A DNA stretch of 36,902 nt, from contig SCKK01000019.1 of NCBI GenBank assembly GCA_004124475.1, positions 20,001-56,902 on the forward strand, read 5' to 3'. The position numbers were made by a program, and so were the translations under genes. The stretch is from Fidelibacterota bacterium (GTDB lineage: Bacteria > Fidelibacterota > Marinisomatia > Marinisomatales > SCKK01). Shown piece by piece: positions 10,639-19,220 of the stretch (position 1 is the first letter of the stretch; every line of letters starts with the position of its first letter). The notes under the pieces were generated by a model. It saw nothing but the letters and a program-made list of their open reading frames with translations, was not told where the DNA came from and made no database searches.

Positions 10639-10970
10639 ATGAGAAAATTTAACTTAATCATTTTTGCGATAATTTTCGGAATAACAGTTGGATTCTCTCA
10701 AGCAGCATCGGTAACCAACGTGACAGCTACACAACGTACCGATGGATCTAAAATGGTGTATATCACCTATGATCTGGCTGAGGAAACCCATTTAATATCC
10801 TTGGACAAAAGGTCTTTACGCTTGTAACTCAAATGGAGGAAGCCGGTTATCATCAAATTGTCTGGAATGGCAAGGATCAATCGGGAAGGTCAGTATTCAC
10901 AGGTATTTATTTTCTCTATTACCACACCGCAGGATTTTCTTTAAACAGAAAAATTATTCTTATTAAATAG
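10639..10970 (+). pseudogene. Broken mini-gene: signal peptide plus T9SS type A sorting domain, frameshifted
   Basis: The first frame (from ATG 10639) encodes a signal peptide (MRKFNLIIFAIIFGITVGFS) and a conserved-looking segment VTNVTATQRTDGSKMVYITY, then DLAEETHL, and stops at 10825-10827. Another frame, readable from about 10794 to the stop at 10968-10970, encodes NILGQKVFTLV, EEAGYHQIVWNGKDQSGR and TGIYFLYYH, ending KIILIK. That is the typical C-terminal FlgD-like/T9SS type A sorting domain of FCB exported proteins. Joining both would give only about 110 residues, so the passenger domain seems deleted and a frameshift added near 10790-10800. It has a usable Shine-Dalgarno (aagaagga). It may be a decaying gene or carry a sequencing error, but the missing passenger argues for real decay. 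Confidence 0.75.
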
Positions 10971-11104
10971 TCTTCTATTTGTCAATTATCGGTCGTTCTT
11001 TATTACGGATACGATTTTTCTTTGGGAACCGATGGGAAAGTTTGTGCTACTGTTATAGGTAGACTAAATTATAGTAGATTATTTATAATCAAAATGACCG
11101 GGAA

Positions 11105-12664
11105 ATGAGTAAACGAGGTAAAATTCTTTGGATTGATGACGAGATCGATCTCCTAAAACCTCATCTTTTATATTTGGAAGAGAGGGGATATGAGGTAGTA
11201 AAAGTGACCAATGGGAGGGATGCAATTGTTGCGGTGGGAGAAACCCAATATCACCTCGTCCTTTTAGATCAGGTAATGCCTGGGATGGACGGCATTTCAA
11301 CACTTAGAAAAATAAAAGATATTCGTCCGGCACTTCCTGTGATTATGATAACAAAAAATGAAGAAGAGTGGCTAATGGACGAAGCTATTTCCGAAAAAAT
11401 TTCATATTACCTTACCAAACCTGTTAATCCAAGCCAGATATTCCTCGCCTGTAAGAAAGTTCTTGAGGAAGAGAAACTTATAGAAGAAAAAACTGCCTCA
11501 GCTTATTTAAAAGATTTTCAAACAATCGAGTCCTCTCTTTCTTCTGAGATGGATATCGACGCCTGGTGGCGGCTTCATGTTAAGTTGACGGATTGGCAAC
11601 TTGAGATGGATAACCAACCAGACCTTGGTCTGGGGTCAATTCTCGAAGGACAAATTAAAACGTGTAATGGACAATTTGTCCAATTTTTATTGGATCATTA
11701 TGTTGACTGGCTTCATAGTTCAAAATATGATCGTCCAACCCTGTCGGTAGATGTTTTAAAAACACACGTAATTCCTCATTTAGCATCGGGTGAAAAGGTA
11801 TTTTTTCTGTTAGTAGATTGTTTTCGGCTAGACCAGGTGATGGCAATTCTACCTTTGATACGGAGGTATTTCGAAGTATCGATTGATTACCATGTCTCAC
11901 TGCTACCTTCCGCTACTCCATTTTGTAGAAATGCTATATTCAGTGGAGAATACCTCTCTGAGATTCAAAATAAATACCCTGAGTTGTGGAACAACATGAA
12001 TCGTGGTGACAGAAGTATGAATAGTCTTGAAAAAGAGTTACTCGGGAAATTTTTGAGGAAAAATGGTTTTAAAAATCTTCCGTTTATCTATCAGAAAGTT
12101 AATGTAGCCAGAGAAGGTATAAATTATTTAAACCAGTTTAATGATTTTATGGATGTACCTTTTGTTTCTCTGGTGGTCAATTTCATTGATATATTAACAC
12201 ACCGTCGATCCGAATCAGAAATATTGAGAGAGATGATGCCAAATGAGTCCGGATATCGTTCAACCGTACGAGCATGGTTTCAAAATTCATGGTTATACGA
12301 CATTATTAAAAAAGTAAGCGATGCTTCTTATAAATTGATTTTGACCAGTGACCATGGGAGTACTCAGGTTCATAGAGGTGTGCAGGTGCCGGGCGATCGT
12401 GAAACATCTTCAGGTGTACGTTATAAATATGGGAAAAATTTAAGGTGTCCGGAAAAATTCGGTTTGGAGATAAAAAGACCTCAGGATTACTTTTTGCCTG
12501 AGATGGTTACGGGAACAAACTATATCATTGCAAAAGAAGATACTTATTTTGTATTCCCGACCCAATATCATAAGTTCCGTTCTCTTTTCCAGGGCAGCTT
12601 TCAACATGGCGGCATCACCATGGAGGAAATACTTGTTCCCACTTTCACATTTACTCCGAAATAG
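11105..12664 (+). CDS. porX: PorX-type response regulator with PglZ phosphatase-fold domain
   Basis: Residues 1-125 are a CheY-like receiver with acidic pocket Asp11-Asp12, phosphoacceptor Asp55 (LLDQVMPGMDG) and the conserved Lys in YLTKPVN. A helical linker (about 125-215) leads to a PglZ/alkaline-phosphatase-superfamily domain (about 220-519) with metal and catalytic residues visible: Asp238 (LLVDCFRLD), Thr271 in PSATPFCRNA, Asp416-His417 in TSDHGSTQVH. The start (GKILWIDDEIDLLKPHLLYL) and 519-residue length match PorX, the regulator of type IX secretion in Bacteroidota, which in Porphyromonas works with sensor PorY and sigma factor SigP. PorY is not in this window. Close PorX relatives occur widely in FCB bacteria, where the role may be broader than secretion. 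The receiver and catalytic residues are intact. The next gene starts 1 nt after its stop. Confidence 0.9.
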   Translation: MSKRGKILWIDDEIDLLKPHLLYLEERGYEVVKVTNGRDAIVAVGETQYHLVLLDQVMPGMDGISTLRKIKDIRPALPVIMITKNEEEWLMDEAISEKISYYLTKPVNPSQIFLACKKVLEEEKLIEEKTASAYLKDFQTIESSLSSEMDIDAWWRLHVKLTDWQLEMDNQPDLGLGSILEGQIKTCNGQFVQFLLDHYVDWLHSSKYDRPTLSVDVLKTHVIPHLASGEKVFFLLVDCFRLDQVMAILPLIRRYFEVSIDYHVSLLPSATPFCRNAIFSGEYLSEIQNKYPELWNNMNRGDRSMNSLEKELLGKFLRKNGFKNLPFIYQKVNVAREGINYLNQFNDFMDVPFVSLVVNFIDILTHRRSESEILREMMPNESGYRSTVRAWFQNSWLYDIIKKVSDASYKLILTSDHGSTQVHRGVQVPGDRETSSGVRYKYGKNLRCPEKFGLEIKRPQDYFLPEMVTGTNYIIAKEDTYFVFPTQYHKFRSLFQGSFQHGGITMEEILVPTFTFTPK

Positions 12665-12665
12665 T

Positions 12666-13091
12666 GTGTCCGAAAGCTTTTTATCTCACTCACCGGAAGA
12701 TACGAGAACAATCGCTGCTGATTTCGCAGTATCATTGAAATCTGGTGATATTGTTGCTCTTCAAGGGAATCTTGGGGGTGGTAAAACGACATTTGTTCAA
12801 GGGATTGCTTCAGGTTTAGGAATTGTGGATGTGGTTAATTCTCCAACCTTTAAAATCGTTGGAGAATATATGGGCAGAATTCCTCTGTACCACATAGATT
12901 TCTACAGAATAGAATCGGCAAACGAGCTTATTCAACTTGGTTTGGATCATTACCTGTATGGAGACGGGGTAACGGTTATAGAATGGGCGGATCGATTCAA
13001 AGACTCTGTTCCCAGTAATATTGACATCATTTTCAAATTTGTGGATGGGATGGAGACAGGTAGAAACATTGTAATTAACACAATTTATTGA
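12666..13091 (+). CDS. tsaE: tRNA t6A biosynthesis ATPase TsaE
   Basis: TsaE is the ATPase that, with TsaB and TsaD, transfers the threonylcarbamoyl group to A37 of ANN-decoding tRNAs. Visible motifs: Walker A GNLGGGKTT (residues 34-42), SPTFKIVGEY, the Walker-B-like HIDFYRIE and EWADRF. I chose GTG at 12666 because the frame remains open upstream only inside porX; this start gives 141 residues, the normal size, and directly follows the porX stop. No clear Shine-Dalgarno is present, so translation is probably coupled to porX. The stop overlaps the region just before the tsaB start. The family assignment is firm; the start is probable. Confidence 0.93.
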   Translation: MSESFLSHSPEDTRTIAADFAVSLKSGDIVALQGNLGGGKTTFVQGIASGLGIVDVVNSPTFKIVGEYMGRIPLYHIDFYRIESANELIQLGLDHYLYGDGVTVIEWADRFKDSVPSNIDIIFKFVDGMETGRNIVINTIY

Positions 13092-13092
13092 T

Positions 13093-13755
13093 GTGAATCT
13101 TCTTGCTATCGAAACAGCAACTTCGGTGTGTGGAATTGCAATTTTTATTAATGACACTTTGATTGCTATTGTAGAAGAAGAATTAGATCGGCAACATGCC
13201 AAGAAACTACCGGAATTCTTTGATAAGCTCTTGACAGAAACAAATATTAAATTCTCAGATATTGATGGAATTGCCGTGTCAATTGGACCTGGTTCATTTA
13301 CTGGATTAAGAATTGGTTTGAGTTATGGGAAAGGTCTTGCCTTCAGTTCCGGACTACCTGTGATTCCTGTTCCAACACTTCAAACTTTGGTGGAAGGAAG
13401 CCGATACCAGTATGAAAACATAAGATGTATCATTCATTCCCACAGAGATTTTGTGTACTATCAGGATTTTTCATTTTACCACGATATTTATGATATTAAA
13501 TCACAACCAAAATCCGGTTTGTGGAAAGATGTAGTTCACTCTATAGAGGAGAATCAAGTTGTTTATCAATATGGTTGTCAGCAGTTGATTGACCAGTTAG
13601 ATACAAAAACGGGAACATTCGAGGTAAAACCGTCTGCTCTTTCGGTTGGTAAAATTGCATTGAGGGTATTTGAAAGAGATAAAATTATTGAATATCACAA
13701 AATCGAACCGGAATATGTGTCGGATTTTATTATATCGAAGAAAATTGGTGCATAA
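13093..13755 (+). CDS. tsaB: tRNA t6A biosynthesis protein TsaB
   Basis: ASKHA-fold partner of TsaD in tRNA threonylcarbamoyladenosine synthesis. The N-terminus NLLAIETATSVCGIAI and the segment AVSIGPGSFTGLRIGLSYGK are diagnostic, as is the HAKKLPEFFDKLL helix. Length (220 aa) is normal. The GTG start lies one base after the tsaE stop, giving coupled expression of two subunits of the same complex. The second half is divergent, as is usual for TsaB. TsaD is not in this window. Confidence 0.94.
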   Translation: MNLLAIETATSVCGIAIFINDTLIAIVEEELDRQHAKKLPEFFDKLLTETNIKFSDIDGIAVSIGPGSFTGLRIGLSYGKGLAFSSGLPVIPVPTLQTLVEGSRYQYENIRCIIHSHRDFVYYQDFSFYHDIYDIKSQPKSGLWKDVVHSIEENQVVYQYGCQQLIDQLDTKTGTFEVKPSALSVGKIALRVFERDKIIEYHKIEPEYVSDFIISKKIGA

Positions 13756-13811
13756 AAACTATTTTTGTCTAATGTTGGAATAATTGGTTAAAATCATCAA
13801 ATTAACTTTCT

Positions 13812-14654
13812 ATGGTTGCATGGTTTAAAAGGGAAAAGCAAAAGTTATTCACTACCCGGAAAAAATCAATACCTGATGGATTATGGGAAAAGTGTCCGGG
13901 TTGTGATAAGATATTGTACAAACGTGAACTGGCAAAGATCCATTGGGTATGCCACAAATGTCAGCACCATTTTAGAATTAAACCGCAAGAATATCTTGAA
14001 TTATTAATTGATGATGGAAAGTATGAAGAGTTTAACGCTCATTTGAAATCAAGCGACCCTTTAAAGTTTAAAGCAAGTAAGAAATACGTTGACCAATTGA
14101 AAACCGCTAAAGCAAAGACCGGATACAATGATGTATTACGTACGGTTAAAGGTAAGATCAATGGCAGGGATGCAGTTGTGGCAATTATGGATTTTTCCTT
14201 TATAGGGGGCAGCATGGGTTCTGTTGTCGGAGAGAAATTGGCACGCTCAATAGATTATGCAATGGAACAATCATTACCCCTTATCACTATCACTGCCTCA
14301 GGGGGTGCGAGAATGCAGGAGGGGATTTATTCCCTTATGCAAATGGCGAAAACATCAGCAAAATTGAGTCGATACTCTCAGTCGGGTGGTGTCCATATTT
14401 CCATTTTAACAGACCCGACGACAGGTGGAGTAACTGCCAGTTATGCCATGCTTGGCGATTTCATTCTTGCTGAGCCAGGCGCCTTGATCGGATTTGCCGG
14501 ACCTCGAGTGATAAAACAGACCATTGGAGAAGACCTTCCTGAAGGATTTCAGAGTGCTGAGTTTCTACTCGAAAAAGGATTTGTAGATCACATTGTGCCT
14601 CGCAAAGACCTGAAAAAAACTATCACCCGTCTTATAGAGTTTGCAAATGCCTAA
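13812..14654 (+). CDS. accD: Acetyl-CoA carboxylase carboxyltransferase subunit beta
   Basis: Catalyses, with AccA, transfer of the carboxyl group from biotin to acetyl-CoA, the first committed step of fatty acid synthesis. The N-terminal zinc ribbon is intact (Cys28-x2-Cys31 and Cys47-x2-Cys50). The crotonase-fold core has TASGGARMQEG, SILTDPTTGGVTASYA and the GFAGPRVIKQTIGEDLPEGF segment typical of AccD. Length 280 aa is normal. A 56-nt gap separates it from tsaB, and surE overlaps its 3' end by 8 nt. The alpha subunit gene is not nearby in this window. Confidence 0.97.
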   Translation: MVAWFKREKQKLFTTRKKSIPDGLWEKCPGCDKILYKRELAKIHWVCHKCQHHFRIKPQEYLELLIDDGKYEEFNAHLKSSDPLKFKASKKYVDQLKTAKAKTGYNDVLRTVKGKINGRDAVVAIMDFSFIGGSMGSVVGEKLARSIDYAMEQSLPLITITASGGARMQEGIYSLMQMAKTSAKLSRYSQSGGVHISILTDPTTGGVTASYAMLGDFILAEPGALIGFAGPRVIKQTIGEDLPEGFQSAEFLLEKGFVDHIVPRKDLKKTITRLIEFANA

Positions 14655-15423
14655 GCCATTGATTTTGGTAACAAACGATGATGGAATATATTCTCCTGGT
14701 ATATATTTTCTGCAACAAGAGGTTGCAAAAATCGGACGGACTATTGTTTTTGCACCGGAGTCGGAAAAAAGTGCGGTAGGACATGCGATCACAATCTCTG
14801 ACCCCATACGGATACGAGAATTATCGAGGCGAAACGGTTTTTCCGGATATGCCGTCGGGGGGACTCCTGCTGATTGTGTGAAATTAGGCGTAAAAGCGAT
14901 TTTGGACATACCTCCTGATATCATCGTTTCTGGAGTTAACTTAGGTTCAAATATGGGGATGAATATTCTCTATTCCGGTACCGTCTCCGCTGCAACTGAG
15001 GGTGTAATCCTTGGAATTCCATCTATTGCCGTTTCCGTGGATTCTCATAAAGATCCGGATTATACCGTGGCAGCAAAAATTTGCGCCCAGTTTGTAAAAA
15101 TTGTATTAGAAAATGGAATTCCAAAAGGTACTGCGTTAAATATTAACGTGCCGAATGTGAAAGAAGATGAAATAAAAGGAGTTCGTCTAACCAGACAGGG
15201 ACATAGTTATTACGAAGAGGATTTTGATAGAAGAGTTGACCCGAGAGAACGTATCTATTACTGGATGGATGGAAGATTAATTCCATCAGAGAATGATCCG
15301 GAATTGGACGATATTGCCGTCCAGGAAAATTGGATTTCTGTCACTCCATTGCACTATAATCTGACTGATTTACAAAGTTTTAATGAACTGAGGAACTGGG
15401 AAATATTTATTAATGAAGAATAG
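14647..15423 (+). CDS. surE: 5'-nucleotidase SurE
   Basis: Metal-dependent survival-protein phosphatase acting on nucleoside monophosphates. Metal-site motif VTNDDG (Asn10-Asp11-Asp12), ESEKSAVGHAIT and SGVNLGSNMG are all present. I chose ATG at 14647 over the TTG at 14641: it gives the usual MPKPLILVTNDDG start and overlaps the accD stop by 8 nt. Length 258 aa is normal. The 3' end overlaps guaA by 11 nt, so accD-surE-guaA are probably one transcript. Confidence 0.96.
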   Translation: MPKPLILVTNDDGIYSPGIYFLQQEVAKIGRTIVFAPESEKSAVGHAITISDPIRIRELSRRNGFSGYAVGGTPADCVKLGVKAILDIPPDIIVSGVNLGSNMGMNILYSGTVSAATEGVILGIPSIAVSVDSHKDPDYTVAAKICAQFVKIVLENGIPKGTALNINVPNVKEDEIKGVRLTRQGHSYYEEDFDRRVDPRERIYYWMDGRLIPSENDPELDDIAVQENWISVTPLHYNLTDLQSFNELRNWEIFINEE

Positions 15424-16954
15424 GCAGACAGTATTAATTCTTGATTTTGGATCTCAATATACCCAGTTGATCGCTCGACGAGTAAGAGAGCAAAATGTTT
15501 ATTCAGAGATTGTTCCCCATTCTATATCGGTAGAACAGGTAAAAAAAACCGCACCGACTGCTATTATTCTATCAGGAGGACCTTCAAGTGTTTATGGTGA
15601 AAACATTCCTGAATTTTCAGAAGATATCTTGGATTTGAATATACCGGTTCTTGGGATTTGTTACGGGTTGCAGTTGCTAATTAACCATTACGGAGGAAAG
15701 ATACATTCGAATGGTGTAGGAGAATACGGTTTCGCTACTATTTTTCTTCAGGATAAAAGTACCATACTGGACGGAATCCCGGACGAAACTCAAGTATGGA
15801 TGAGTCATGGTGATTATGTGGATACAGTTCCCGAAGGTTGGATGGTTGCAGCCAAGTCAACAAGTGGTACCGTTGCGGCTATCGAACACAAAGTAAAACC
15901 AATTTACGGTACACAGTTTCATCCTGAGGTTATTCATACCCAAGAAGGTAAGAAAATATTATCCAATTTTCTGTTTACCTCCGCAAACTGTAAGGCGGAT
16001 TGGACTTCCGGATCGTTTATTGAGGAAACGATACAAAACATTCAAAGCCAAGTGAAAGATGAAATCGTGCTATGTGGTGTGAGTGGTGGAGTAGATTCCG
16101 CTGTCATGGCAAAATTGGTTCATCTTGCTATTGGTGAAAGAATGAGAGCGGTCTTTATAGATCACGGATTGCTCAGGAAAAATGAAACCAGGTTTATTGC
16201 TGAAATACTTCCCAAATGTTTAGGATTTCCTATCGAGTGTCATGATTTTTCTGATAATTTTTTGTCCAGACTGAAAGGTGTAACCGTTCCTGAGAAAAAA
16301 AGAACAATCATTGGTGAACAATTTATTCGAGCATTTGAAAAAATCGTTGATGGCGATAGCGATGTTAAATTTCTTGCTCAAGGCACTTTATATCCTGACA
16401 TAATTGAGAGTGGCGGGAAAACCGGAAGTGCAGATATTATCAAATCACATCATAATGTAGGGGGACTACCTAAGGATATTAAATTCAAATTGATAGAACC
16501 TTTAAGGGAACTTTTTAAGGATGAAGTTCGTGAAGTTGGGAAAAAGATTGGAATTCCTGGGGAAATATTAAAGAGACATCCTTTTCCTGGTCCCGGATTG
16601 GCTGTAAGGATAATCGGGGAGATTACGGCAGAGCGGATAAACAGTCTCAAGGTAGCGGACGACATTTACATTCGACTGTTAAAAGAACACGGTATTTATG
16701 ATGATATTTGGCAAGCTTTTTGTGTATTGTTACCTATCAGAACGGTAGGCGTGATGGGGGATAAAAGAACTTATGGTAATCTCCTGGCGTTAAGGGCTGT
16801 GACAAGTGTAGACGGGATGACAGCAGATTGGTATAAAATGCCTTATGATCTGCTGGGGAAAATATCAAATGAAATTGTGAATTCTGTGGAAGGTATCAAT
16901 AGAGTGGTTTATGATGTCAGTTCAAAACCCCCCAGTACAATCGAGTGGGAATAA
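15413..16954 (+). CDS. guaA: GMP synthase (glutamine-hydrolysing)
   Basis: Converts XMP to GMP using ATP and glutamine ammonia. The N-terminal class I amidotransferase domain has nucleophile Cys83 in GICYGLQ and the His in GTQFHPEV. The ATP-pyrophosphatase domain starts with P-loop CGVSGGVDSAV, followed by FIDHGLLRKNE. The C-terminal dimerisation domain ends in the standard KPPSTIEWE. Length 513 aa is typical. The start overlaps surE by 11 nt. It ends a compact operon; a repeat-rich spacer of 371 nt follows. Confidence 0.98.
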   Translation: MKNRQTVLILDFGSQYTQLIARRVREQNVYSEIVPHSISVEQVKKTAPTAIILSGGPSSVYGENIPEFSEDILDLNIPVLGICYGLQLLINHYGGKIHSNGVGEYGFATIFLQDKSTILDGIPDETQVWMSHGDYVDTVPEGWMVAAKSTSGTVAAIEHKVKPIYGTQFHPEVIHTQEGKKILSNFLFTSANCKADWTSGSFIEETIQNIQSQVKDEIVLCGVSGGVDSAVMAKLVHLAIGERMRAVFIDHGLLRKNETRFIAEILPKCLGFPIECHDFSDNFLSRLKGVTVPEKKRTIIGEQFIRAFEKIVDGDSDVKFLAQGTLYPDIIESGGKTGSADIIKSHHNVGGLPKDIKFKLIEPLRELFKDEVREVGKKIGIPGEILKRHPFPGPGLAVRIIGEITAERINSLKVADDIYIRLLKEHGIYDDIWQAFCVLLPIRTVGVMGDKRTYGNLLALRAVTSVDGMTADWYKMPYDLLGKISNEIVNSVEGINRVVYDVSSKPPSTIEWE

Positions 16955-16977
16955 GAAATGAGTGTGAGTATTGGTGA

Positions 16978-17006
16978 TGCTCCGTAGGAGCTCCTTCGGA
17001 GGAGCA
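16978..17006. repeat. Hairpin tgctcc ... ggagca
   Basis: Outer 6-bp arms (16978-16983 and 17001-17006) enclose a nested ctcc-ttc-ggag stem-loop. No T-run follows. A related ctcctc-tac-ggaggag hairpin lies at about 17091. Confidence 0.55.
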
Positions 17007-17024
17007 GTAGTGAGTTGTCACAGA

Positions 17025-17054
17025 GGGACTCTCCGTGGGAGTCCTTCGTGACCT
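17025..17054. repeat. Repeat module A, locus 17 kb (hairpin ggactc/gagtcc)
   Basis: This 30-bp module contains inverted arms ggactc and gagtcc. About 24 of its 30 bases match the reverse complement of 26809-26838, including both ends (gggactctc and gtgacct). Confidence 0.65.
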
Positions 17055-17140
17055 GCGGAGGGAGGTATGCTCAATAGGAGCTCCTCTACGGAGGAGTGGT
17101 GACTGCTCCTCACAGAGTGGGGCTGGAAGGTAGAGAGGAA

Positions 17141-17157
17141 TCCCGAAGTTTCTGGAT
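17141..17157. repeat. 17-bp repeat tcccgaagtttctggat
   Basis: It matches 26835-26851 in direct orientation with one difference (t/a). Its tcccgaa core is half of the palindromes at 21961 and 26835-26879. Confidence 0.6.
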
Positions 17158-17171
17158 CATCAATAAAAATT

Positions 17172-17184
17172 GTCCCAAAGGGAC
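17172..17184. repeat. Short palindrome gtccc-aaa-gggac
   Basis: Perfect 5-bp arms with a 3-nt loop, 6 nt before repeat module B. Confidence 0.5.
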
Positions 17185-17190
17185 TACTAT

Positions 17191-17232
17191 GGAGAAATTC
17201 CCTGATTGACCCCGATTTAATCGGGGCAGGCG
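17191..17232. repeat. Repeat module B, locus 17 kb (palindrome ccccgatt/aatcgggg)
   Basis: A 42-bp element with a palindrome of perfect 8-bp arms (17210-17217 and 17219-17226). The same element occurs as its reverse complement at 26727-26788, where an extra palindrome interrupts it. Confidence 0.75.
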
Positions 17233-17325
17233 ATATAGTTAATTAAATTTGCTGGGCTTTTTATCTACTGGATCAGTACGACTTATCTTTGTGATGAACT
17301 TAAGAACCAAATAAGAGAAGAAATC

Positions 17326-19164
17326 ATGTGTGGAATTGTTGGATATTTGGGTGATAAAGACGCTATCCCGATACTCATTAATGGCTTAAAACGGTTGGAG
17401 TACCGAGGATATGATTCTGCAGGTGTGGCGATTGTCAATTCTGATGGTCTTCATGTTGTAAAGCGAAAAGGGAAAGTAAAGGAATTAAAAAGCGAATTGG
17501 AGGATACGGTTCTTCGTGGGAGCACGGGCATGGGGCATACAAGATGGGCTACCCATGGAATCCCCAGTGATTTGAATGCCCATCCCCATATGGATATGGC
17601 TGGGAGAATATCGATTGTTCATAATGGAATCATCGAGAATTATGATTTACTGAAAACAATACTCGAAAAAGATGGGATCATTTTTCAGAGCGACACAGAT
17701 ACTGAAGTTCTTGTTCAGTTAATTTCAAAAATTTATTCGTCTTCTAAAATGACAGTCGCGGAAGCAGTTCAGGAGGCTCTTCGAGAAGTAGTGGGTACTT
17801 ATGGCATTGTAGTTGCTTCTGCAGATGAACCTGACACATTAGTAGTCGCTCGAATGGGTAGTCCACTGTTACTCGGAATTGGAGAAGATGAATATTTTGT
17901 AGCATCGGATGCTTCACCTATAATTGAGCACACCAGAAATGTGGTTTACCTTGATGATGGAGAAATGGCTATTATCACAAGAAAAGGGTACAAGATAATC
18001 CGAATTCGTGAGAACCACGTAATCCACAAAGTAGTGGAAAGAATCGAGTTTAATCTTGAGGAAATTGAAAAAGGGGGATTTCCTCACTTCATGCTGAAGG
18101 AGATTCACGATCAAACCCATTCCATCACAGATACGTTTAGAGGTAGGTTACTTTTGGATACGTGTCGAGCACACCTGGGCGGTATCCGGGATTATTTAGA
18201 TCATATTCTCAATGCCAAACAATGTTATATCACAGCATGTGGCACATCTTGGCATGCCAGTTTGATCGGTGGGTATTTATTGGAAGAATATGCTCGAATA
18301 AAAACAAGGGTTGAATATGCTTCAGAGTTTCGTTATCGAAATGCAGTGGTTGATCCTGACACCGTACTTATTGCAGTCAGCCAATCCGGGGAGACAGCCG
18401 ATACCCTGGCGGCTATCCGTAAAGGTAAGGAATACGGGGCGTTAACCGTTGGAATTTGTAATGTGGTGGGAAGTACAATTGCACGGGAAACTGACTGTGG
18501 AATTTATACACATGCAGGTCCGGAAATAGGCGTTGCATCAACCAAGGCATTTACATCACAAGTTGCTGTTTTCCTATTGTTGACATTACAGATAGGACGA
18601 GAACATGCCCTAAAAGAAAAGGAGGCAGAGAAAATATGTTCTGCCATGGCAAACATCAGTGATCACGTAAAAACAGTGATGGATATGTCTGATGAAATTC
18701 TTGAAGTGGCATATGCTTACAAAGATAAACATAATTTCCTTTATCTGGGAAGGGGGCTCAACTTTCCTGTTGCACTTGAAGGAGCATTGAAATTGAAAGA
18801 AATATCTTACATCCATGCTGAAGGGTACCCGGCAGCAGAAATGAAACACGGACCTATTGCACTAATCGATGAAAATATGCCCGTTGTCGTTCTGGCGCCC
18901 AGGGACAGAACATACAATAAGGTTCTTTCGAATATTCAGGAAATCAAGGCGCGGAAAGGAAAAGTTATATCGGTCACCGATGCGCCTACAAAACAACTCA
19001 TATCTCTATCCGACCATGTTATCACAGTGCCAAAAGTGCATCGAGTTGTATTTCCTATTCTGGCGACAATACCACTCCAGCTACTCGCCTATCATATAGC
19101 GGTTCTGCGCGGATGTGATGTTGATCAACCAAGGAACCTGGCAAAGAGTGTAACGGTCGAATAG
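17326..19164 (+). CDS. glmS: Glutamine-fructose-6-phosphate aminotransferase (isomerising)
   Basis: Makes glucosamine-6-phosphate for peptidoglycan and surface glycans. The N-terminal Ntn-hydrolase amidotransferase domain begins with catalytic Cys2 (MCGIVGYLGD) and has RLEYRGYDSAGVA and GHTRWATHG. Two SIS isomerase domains follow, with ACGTSWHAS, VSQSGETADTL and AEGYPAAEMKHGP, ending DQPRNLAKSVTVE as in all GlmS. Length 612 aa is normal. A purine-rich aagagaagaa lies just before the ATG. The 5' spacer shows no recognisable ribozyme, so product-dependent mRNA cleavage is not supported. Confidence 0.98.
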   Translation: MCGIVGYLGDKDAIPILINGLKRLEYRGYDSAGVAIVNSDGLHVVKRKGKVKELKSELEDTVLRGSTGMGHTRWATHGIPSDLNAHPHMDMAGRISIVHNGIIENYDLLKTILEKDGIIFQSDTDTEVLVQLISKIYSSSKMTVAEAVQEALREVVGTYGIVVASADEPDTLVVARMGSPLLLGIGEDEYFVASDASPIIEHTRNVVYLDDGEMAIITRKGYKIIRIRENHVIHKVVERIEFNLEEIEKGGFPHFMLKEIHDQTHSITDTFRGRLLLDTCRAHLGGIRDYLDHILNAKQCYITACGTSWHASLIGGYLLEEYARIKTRVEYASEFRYRNAVVDPDTVLIAVSQSGETADTLAAIRKGKEYGALTVGICNVVGSTIARETDCGIYTHAGPEIGVASTKAFTSQVAVFLLLTLQIGREHALKEKEAEKICSAMANISDHVKTVMDMSDEILEVAYAYKDKHNFLYLGRGLNFPVALEGALKLKEISYIHAEGYPAAEMKHGPIALIDENMPVVVLAPRDRTYNKVLSNIQEIKARKGKVISVTDAPTKQLISLSDHVITVPKVHRVVFPILATIPLQLLAYHIAVLRGCDVDQPRNLAKSVTVE

Positions 19165-19220
19165 ACTGGAAGGGTAGATAAAAGAGGGCAGCAGACATTT
19201 CATTCCTAATAAATAAATTA

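Larger units (their letters stand above)
16955..17325. other. Spacer filled with GC-rich palindromic repeats
   Basis: This spacer between guaA and glmS has no gene. It holds a chain of short inverted repeats, much richer in G+C than the genes around it, with modules shared with the 26.7 kb spacer (listed separately). I looked for a glmS ribozyme before glmS and saw none of its conserved core. A promoter for glmS should lie in the AT-rich last 90 nt, but no convincing box was found. Confidence 0.6.

Noticed and set aside
12528-12665. Longer version of TsaE beginning inside porX
   Set aside because: The extension would add 46 residues absent from TsaE proteins; the GTG at 12666 gives the family's normal size.
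17172-17184. gtccc-aaa-gggac hairpin as a terminator for guaA
   Set aside because: No T-run follows, and it lies among other repeat-type palindromes more than 200 nt after the gene.
16955-17325. Possible glmS ribozyme upstream of glmS
   Set aside because: The conserved catalytic core is not recognisable; the spacer is occupied by unrelated palindromes.
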